64,000 nucleotides of DNA from Artemia franciscana (lineage: Eukaryota > Arthropoda > Branchiopoda > Anostraca > Artemiidae): positions 32,049,237 to 32,113,236 of the forward strand of contig NC_088883.1 of NCBI RefSeq assembly GCF_032884065.1, given 5' to 3'. Position 1 is the stretch's first letter. Each line of letters begins with the position of its first letter. Positions 57,231-64,000 of this stretch are shown piece by piece. The notes under the pieces are model-generated. The model ran no database searches. It had not been told where the DNA came from and saw nothing but the letters and a program-made list of their open reading frames with translations. The translations under genes and the position numbers were made by a program.

Positions 57231-57870
57231 GAAGAAGGTTACGAATGCTTGTTAATTTTTTTCTCCCAGGGGGATTTTGTCAACCTAGTGGTCCTAGAAT
57301 ATCGAGAGAGGGATAATTCCAACGAAAATCGAAAGCTCTAGTGGCTTTTTTAAGTGGCATCCTATTTTGTGATGTTGTATTTTGAGACATCCCTTTCGTT
57401 CAGCATAGCTGAAAGGCGGAAACTCTTTTTTTGTCTTGTTTTATATTTGACAACTCAATTTTAAGCAAGAAGATGTAAAAGGCAACATTTTTTGTGGTAA
57501 ATTTACACCAGGATTGAATTGTATAGAGGATATACCCATGGTTAGGTGGGATGTTTCCATAGAGGTGGAGATCAATTTCCTGGCATTATTTATAAAACGA
57601 TCAGAAATTAAATGAAAAATACATTTGTTTTTGTATTGAAAAGAAGGAGTAACATTAAAACTTAAATGAGCAGAAATCAGTACTTATATGAGGGGGGTTG
57701 CTCCTCTTTAACAACTCGCTCTATAGACTAAAGTCAGAATTGTGTCCCAGTTCAATAAGAATGACTCCTGAAATACAAGGTTTTTTAAATTAGAACAATA
57801 AGATTTTTGTAAATGCTAAAGAACTTCAGCGTAAAGAGCGTGGCGTTGAGGAGGGGGCAGTTTTAGCCTC
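57231..57870 (+). repeat. Family A repeat, old diverged copy
   Basis: Diverged forms of family A blocks: TTTTGCCAGAAGAAGG, a CCCAGGGGGATTTTGTCAAC block, GAAAAGAAGGAGTAACATTA and AACTTCAGCGTAAAGAGCGT. Confidence 0.55.
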
Positions 57871-58150
57871 GATCACAATCAGTTCCATACTGAGCCATTT
57901 GTAGTTGCCGTCTCAATCAAATTAGTAACACTTGCAACTGCAGGTAATGGCAACCACAGTGAGAATCAGCCAAGTCGTACATAGTGGCAAAGACACAAAT
58001 AGTGGAAGTCGTAATTGCAATTACAAGTAGTATAAGTCGCAATCAGTCATTGTTGCAGTGGAAAATAGTAGCATGTGCAGTCACAAATAGTCATAATAAC
58101 AAGAAGTCACAAATGCAAAGGAGTCTCAATCGCAAGCTGTAATAGCTGCA
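57871..58150. repeat. Degenerate GTCACAAATAGT-like short repeats
   Basis: Repeated, drifting words (AGTCGTA, GTCACAAATAG, AAGTCACAAATG, AGTCGCAATC) about 20-25 bp apart. No coding meaning. Confidence 0.45.
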
Positions 58151-58589
58151 GTCCCTAATTATTTAGAATTTCAATATCTAGTCGAATGACGCCCTTCCAA
58201 AATTTTTACAACTATTTCCAAATGAAATAGGTGGAAAAAAACTGCGCCAATCCCACTTTGCCCTTTACTAATGTTCTGCTGCAATACCTTTGACAAGGAT
58301 GTACATCTGAATTCAATCCCATTCATGATTCTAATACACGTGTTCAACCATAAAAATCAAACTTTTTTGAGGCAAGGCGATAATACTTGGCATTGCTTAA
58401 TGCGGGAGAAAAGCATTGAAAACCTACTTAAAAGGTAATTATTTCAATTCAACACCGTTTTCAGATTGATCTGAAAACTTTATATAATTTGCACAATAAT
58501 TTGTTTCTGTTTCCTTACATATTTATCATTAGTTTTAATTCTCTTTTACTGTTTTTGAAATTCGTTTTGTTGGTTATTCTCGTATGACT

Positions 58590-59430
58590 CCCCAATAAAA
58601 AAATACTATACAATGGGTATAATTTACAGCTTAAAGACCTATCAACAGGGGCTTGGAGGGGGGTCATGTTATCACCAAAGGCATAGTTTTGGGGCTTTTC
58701 AACTATTCTGAACAAAATGGCTATCTCAAAACTCTTATTAGACGTTTTAGCAAAGTTCTTATCCTTGCATGGTATACCAGAGAGAAAAAGTGAATAGTAC
58801 GTTTGTATACCAGAGTGTAAAAATGGTATACCAGAGTATAAAAAGTTATAAAAAGTGAATATACCAGAGAGAAATAGTACTATGTACGAGAATTGTGACT
58901 GCTGCAGTTAAGGTAGGAAAAGAGGTTAACAGCTGATTTTGTACTAAATTACATAAAAAAAACTAGCTTCTTTTAACTGAAAGTAAGGAGCGACATTAAA
59001 ACTAAAAACGAACAGAAATTACTCCGTATATAAAATGGATTGTCCCCTCCGCAGTCCCTCGCTCTTTAGGCTAAAGCTTTTAATTGTTTTAAAAAGCAAA
59101 ATTGTGGCAGAGTCAAACTTTAGCGTAACTTTAGTGATTTTGCTATAGGGTTCTCTGATACGCCGAATGCGATGGTGCGATTTTCGTTAAGATTCTGTGA
59201 CCTTTATGGGGCGTTTTCCCCTATTTTCTAAAATAATGCAATTTTTTCAGGCTCGTAACTTTTGATGACAAAGACTAAATTTGACGAAACTTATATTTTT
59301 AAAATCAGCATGAAAATCTGATTCTTTTGATGTATATTTTAGCATCAAAATTCCGTTTTTTAGAGTTTTGTTTACTATTGAGCCGGGTCACTCCTTACTA
59401 CAGTTCGTTACCACGAACTGTTTGATCAGA
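58590..59430 (-). repeat. Family A repeat pieces, right piece near-complete at one end
   Basis: 58590-58740 is a diverged fragment (TCAACTATTCTGAACAAAAT). 58960-59430 begins TTTTAACTGAAAGTAAGGAG, includes CTCGCTCTTTAGGCTAAAGC, and ends TATTGAGCCGGGTCACTCCT and CAGTTCGTTACCACGAACTG (59404-59423). The opposed AAGGAGYGAC motifs, about 420 bp apart, define what looks like a short deletion form. Confidence 0.65.
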
Positions 59431-59479
59431 AGTTAAGTAGGGTTGTGTTCTGTCCCCCTGTATATGCATTATTTTGATG

Positions 59480-59900
59480 GACTTTTTCTTAAGGAGCACA
59501 GGAAAGGCAAGGGGAGACCAACTCTCCTGGACTTAGATTATACAAGTCACTAAGGCTAGGAATAAGTGAAGAGGAAAAGGTAATGTTGGGTAACGAAAAG
59601 ACTGAACAAGGGGGCTGCTTCAATGACCTTGGTAGTATTATTAATAAGGACGGTGGGAGAAGTGAAGATGTTAAAAGTAGAATAGCCAAGGCTCGGGGTG
59701 TTTTTTCACAATTAATAAAAAGTTTGGAGGAATAGGAAGACAAGCCTGCAAACAAAGGTTAGAATATTGGAAGCTACAGTGATTACAGCGGTCAAACATG
59801 GCTCTGAAGCATGGGCGCTCCAAAGAGCGAATGAAGATTTTCTAGATGTTTTCCAGGGATTTTGCCTACAGATTGTTCAAGGTACCCGGCTGACTGACTA
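59480..59900 (+). mobile_element. LINE RT C-terminal fragment
   Basis: Plus-strand readings give FNDLGSIINKDGGRSEDVKS followed by RIAKARGVFSQL, then VRILEATVITAVKHGSEAWA and DFLDVFQGFCLQIVQGTRLT. This matches the YLGSIIxxxGG...DVxxRIxKA...F..L...KxRIxxxxVxxVLLYGxExW blocks at the end of many LINE reverse transcriptases. A frameshift separates the two halves near 59730. Severely truncated at both ends. Confidence 0.75.
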
Positions 59901-62369
59901 TGTTCAAATATAAACAGAAACGTCCGCATATCTTCGTACCTCAACACGCGCAAAATATTTTTACTGTAGCACCAAAAATTGCTGCTTAGCATGCAAAATT
60001 GGCAAATTTTATTACTTTAATATTTATCCGTTATGACAACCACTACTTCCTCGTGTTATATGAAATCAATTTGATGAAAGCTTCAACCTTAGTGTTTAAC
60101 AAGTTTGACAGTGTTTTCTAATCAACGAATATCCGATTTATTTTTCAGAGTGTTGAGTGCGGTTGCCCCCCCTCCCCCGAAAAAAAGAAGCTACGCCTCA
60201 TGAGAAACATGGACCAAGGAATAAACGTTGTGAGGCGTTGAGGCCCTTTCTCTCTCTAAAAAAAAGTTATTGACTTCATCCCAGATAGACAATATGCAAT
60301 TTTACAGAAGCAGCAGAGAACCAACCAGGAAACAAAGAACCGGCTAATAACCAAAACAAGTTTGTAGAACTATCAAATACAGAGTCATTCCAATGAAAAA
60401 GGCTCCAACCCCCTAGCCCTACTAAATTATGTTCTAATTACCTTAAAAAATGTTAATTTAAAACCAGAAATTTTCAAGCAATGAATAGAGTTAAAATTAT
60501 CAAATAATTATTGCTCCCTTTCTCGTGGAATTCCTTACTATTCTGAGATATCAAATTCGTCAATAAACTTCGAATGCGTTTCATTGCTGGCTTACAATAA
60601 AGTTACCAATTTCCTCCATATTCCCATTTATGATGTTTTCCTTATTTTATACTATTTGGTAAAGTTCATTATTGATATCACTATTTATTGCTTTTATTAA
60701 GCTTATTTTTAGTCCTTAAATGGCCTTACTTCTTTGACGAAAAAAACTAACTTTGGAGAACACCCAATGGTCTCTCTTTGCAACGTTTTAGAGGAAGGGG
60801 CAGTACACTCCTAGTTGTCCACAAATATTTACTGTTGGGCGATATTTAATATTGTTATATCGGCATGTCGGGGGATATATCAATATCAAAATGCGGATAT
60901 CGACAACGGAAACGATATTTGAAAATTGTTGGCTTTCTTTTTTTTTATACAGGTGAACGTCCTGTTGAAAGGATCCAACGTAGAAAATTGTTCCAGAAAT
61001 GACCAAGAAGAAGGATATTTAGTTCATTGACTCATACATGCAGATAAACAGCATATATGCCTGTATCTATAAGTTTGAGAAGCTCATTCTCAAGTTCAAA
61101 GTAGGTTTGAAGAGAGTAGACTTTTAAATGTTGCTGAGGACCTCAAGAGGACTAGGCTGTGTAAAATGCCTTTGAGGCTTAAAGACCACGCTCAGTTCAC
61201 AACCATTACGATTGCAACATATTTCTGATGTGTCAATTTTCATATTCCACATCTCGATCTGCGTTTCATGGAAATGTATATTTCCCCTGAAGATCTTCTC
61301 CAAGCTATAGAGAGAGATATGGTTTCAGGCTTTCTGGCTACTAAATCCGTATCAATAGATGCAAGTGCCGTTACAGTCCCTACAATTCAGCCACGACAGA
61401 ACCAAGCTAGTTTGTGGGGAGTACAATGAAAAGTTCCTGTAGTCAATGCAATGCATGCTTCTCCAGCAGCCGAATCTATAAAGGTTCTGCAAATTTTCAA
61501 TAGGGAGTCTTAAGTTCCAAGAAAAACTGATCCATTCAAGTCGTGGAAGTCTCATAATATTTTTATGAGGTGATCAGTTCCAAGGCTAGTGAGCTAAACA
61601 AACAGTTGGGGTTATATACCCTTAAGAAAGGAGTGACTAAGTCCAATAGTAACCAAAACTAAAAAAATGGATTGTAAAAACAATGGACTAAAAAAAACAT
61701 TGAAATTACAACCTATAATTTTGCAGCAATGGATTTATTGATACTAGATCTGTTTTTTTGGGGAATTTTATGAGTATATAAAGGTTAGAGAAGTTACAAT
61801 AATGAAAAAAAAGTAGGATAACTGTGGGAAATATATAAAGGCAACAAATTTATTTTCTATAAATGAAAAGGAAGAGAAAACAAGGAAAAGATTTACATTT
61901 AGAATATCTCAGTATGGAACAAAGACCAAAGGATAAAAAAAAAAAAAAAAAACAATTAGACAAGAATCATATGTAATTTTTTTTTCTATCTATAAAAGAA
62001 TCCTCTTTTAATGGTCGATTTTTGGCAAGATTTAAGAGTACGTTGCCGGACTCTCCCAGTTTTCCGTTAAGATTCTGTAAAGTTCTTTTGCAGCATAGTT
62101 AAGATTCTTCTATAGAATTTTCATTGGCGTTTCTATCTTGGAAATTAGCTCTGGCCTTCTAAAAAGACCCTAGAGATACCCATCAAAACACAGCAAGTAT
62201 TCCAGCTTTGAACACTTCTCCGTCTACCCAATTCTATGGCCAACATAAAAGCACTGTATACACAAATTCAATGCCACTTTCTTAAATAACTTAAGAAGTA
62301 AATTCAAACTATAGCGTAAAAATCGAGGAGTTGAGGAAAGGGAAGCTTCCCTCATATACGAAAGAGAAA
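59901..62369. other. No recognised gene
   Basis: AT-rich. Around 61205-61430 (+) a stretch reads HIPHLDLRFMEMYISPEDLL and then IERDMVSGFLATKSVSIDAS. This is coding-like, but it belongs to no family I can name and is interrupted. Open frames at 59489, 60788 and 61352 (-) have no motifs. Confidence 0.4.
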
Positions 62370-62760
62370 AAGAGAGAAAGATAAAGGTTTATTTAAACCA
62401 CAAATGTAGCTCAAATTGCTAATTTGAAATTGAAATACAAAACATGCTATTATGCACTATTACATAATGACGCAAAATAAGAGACGAAAGAGTTGTTGTA
62501 GCGGTTTGTCCGAGTTCACACAGGCAGTGTTGGCTTATGTCTCGTATGGCTGACTGTCAGGGCTTCTGGAGGTAAAATGTCACGATCAGCAGGGTTAGAT
62601 AGCAGCATTTTGCCAAACCTCAAAATAAGGTCACTCAAATGGAGTTTCAAAATTCGGAGTTCAAAGGTTGCTAGGGCATCGTGGTAGAAAATGTCCCTAT
62701 TATTCTGGATGATCCTGGTTGCCCGTTTTCGGACAGATTTCAGTTCCTGCATTAAAAATA
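62370..62760 (-). mobile_element. LINE RT C-terminal fragment and 3' UTR
   Basis: 62516-62752 (-) encodes LKSVRKRATRIIQNNRDIFY and then LHLSDLILRFGKMLL, with RDILPP. It fits the LxxxQKRAxRII...RRxxLxxxFxxKxLxxP...LPP ending of Jockey/CR1-type reverse transcriptases. A 3' UTR of about 140 bp follows to 62370. A splice-acceptor-like TTCTTTCAG lies just upstream on the minus strand (near 62770). Confidence 0.65.
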
Positions 62761-63130
62761 GGTCTTGCTGAAAGAATTTGATAAAAGCAAATTAAAAGTT
62801 AGGTCTTCTTTCTTTTAATGAGGAAAAAGTTTCGGTATGGGCAAATACTTGGTTTTTTCCATTTTATGTGTTTTAATTGTCCTAATGCTAGATATCCTTT
62901 CTTTTTAGAGGAAACATCCAGTATCAATGTTGCAAGAGATGTATAAAACAGGCATAACCCCTATATATGACCTTATTCATGCAGAGGGGCCTTCTCATGA
63001 AACAACCTTCACCTACAATGTGTCAGTTGGAGATTTAAATGATAAGTGCTGACCTTTGATTATCACAATAGTTTTAAGTTATCATACAACTATAACGGGA
63101 TTATATATATACATGTATTATATATATATT
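62761..63130. other. No recognised gene
   Basis: Unassigned AT-rich sequence. Confidence 0.4.
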
Positions 63131-63136
63131 ATGGAG

Positions 63137-63138
63137 CT

Positions 63139-63219
<81 letters not shown>
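63137..63219. repeat. (TA)n microsatellite at a family B break
   Basis: TA runs interrupted by single ATTAT steps. The family B copy begins directly after, at the point where other copies read CTATATATAT. Confidence 0.9.
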
Positions 63220-63221
<2 letters not shown>

Positions 63222-63222
<1 letters not shown>

Positions 63223-63835
63223 ATCTTATGTCTCGGATGTCCATTTTCGACTCGAATTGGATCAGGGGACATAGGGGGTCCTAAACAAAAATCTTGGAAA
63301 ACGCTTAGAGTGGAGAGATCGGGATGATACTTGATGGGAAGAATAAGCACAAGCTCTAGATACGTGATTGACATAATTGGAGCGGATCTGTTCTCTCTTT
63401 AGGAGCTGGGGGGTGTGTGTTAATTTGGAGAAATTAAAAAATTGAGGTATTTTTAACTTAAGAACGAGTGATCAGATCCTAATGACATTTTTTATTTAGA
63501 AGGAATTCATGTCTCAGAGCTCTTATTTCAAATACTAACCAGATCTTTTGATATTGGGGGGAGTTGGAGTAGGAAATCTTGTAAAACGCGTGGAGTGGAG
63601 GAATCGGGATAAAGCTTGGTGGGTAGAATAAGGAAATGTCCTTGACACATGATTGACGTAACCGCACTAGATTTGCTCTCTTTGGAGGAGTTGGGGGAAA
63701 AGGTTCTGTGATTTGGCGAGTTTGGTGCCTCTGGACGTGCTAGGACGATGAAAATCTGTAGGTGTGTCAGGGAGCTGCAAAAATTGACTTATTAAAACCC
63801 CTTCCGGGCAATTCTATGCTTGATGAACCCCCTCC
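63222..63835 (-). repeat. Family B repeat, partial copy
   Basis: The reverse-strand unit is recognisable by GGATCTTATGTCTCGGATG, CGCTTAGAGTGGAGAGATCG, TAGATACGTGATTGACATAA and GAGCTCTTATTTCAAATA. About two units are present. It breaks into unassigned sequence near 63835. Confidence 0.7.
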
Positions 63836-64000
63836 CCCCGTCTGTAAAATTTCTTGCAGAAGATTCCGCCTGAAAAATTCTCCTTGGTATACTTTTATTT
63901 TAAAAAGACCTTATCACTTCGAAAATTCTCCCTTCCCTGGCAATTATTTCTCGGAGATCCAAATACGCCCAATATTTCCCCCAGACATGCCCTTGGAACA
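63836..64000. other. Unassigned, window edge
   Basis: No feature seen. Confidence 0.4.

Overview
This window is AT-rich animal nuclear DNA, almost certainly from an invertebrate and plausibly an arthropod. The evidence is metazoan-type retroelements (several non-LTR LINEs, a Naiad-type Penelope-like element), Helitrons, a Polinton fossil, long (TA)n microsatellites and one eukaryotic tRNA-synthetase gene. I cannot support a species. Gene density is very low: one clearly intact host gene (histidyl-tRNA synthetase, 29451-30941, +) and one intact retroelement ORF (Penelope-like, 23525-26284, -) stand among repeats and decayed coding pieces.

Layout. 1-620: a foldback-type dispersed repeat (called family A here), cut by the window edge. 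2105-2650: an old Penelope-like fragment. 3440-6883: an old LINE with ORF1, endonuclease and RT remnants. 6885-8885, 11396-14035 and 16640-19285: blocks of a satellite with a period of about 145 bp, broken by a family A copy and a MITE (9155-11153) and by an old LINE (14036-16600, -). 19287-20683: an inverted second copy of the first LINE's 3' half. The LINE plus satellite on the left (5489-7972) and on the right (18199-20683) form a large inverted duplication; a smaller one (7970-8385 / 11396-11814) is nested inside it.

22026-29163 is a Helitron cluster with 5' ends, a 27-bp-type minisatellite, a decayed helicase C-terminus and two 3' hairpin/CTAG termini. A young Penelope-like element with near-identical flanking pseudo-LTRs sits in the (TA)n tracts of this cluster. 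The histidyl-tRNA synthetase gene starts under 300 bp beyond the last Helitron end. It has no introns in its body, lacks the usual WHEP domain and begins with a hydrophobic segment.

31158-32745 and 55108-56660 are copies of a second dispersed repeat (family B) with internal tandem units; partial copies lie at 50573-50972 and 63222-63835. About 34.0-38.2 kb is a broken Polinton, flanked on its left by an eroded coding stretch with a CARD-like segment. 39003-41010 is a family A copy rich in perfect hairpins. 41000-42330 (-) is a decayed ankyrin-repeat gene. 45168-45741 is a small TTAA-bounded element. 47355-47660 is a UPF1-like helicase 3' fragment. 48190-49685 and 50975-54752 are LINEs, the second nearly whole. 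The rest, to 64000, is older repeat debris and two short LINE RT tails.

The genes do not form a pathway. The window reads as a repeat graveyard with layered insertions around one housekeeping-type gene.
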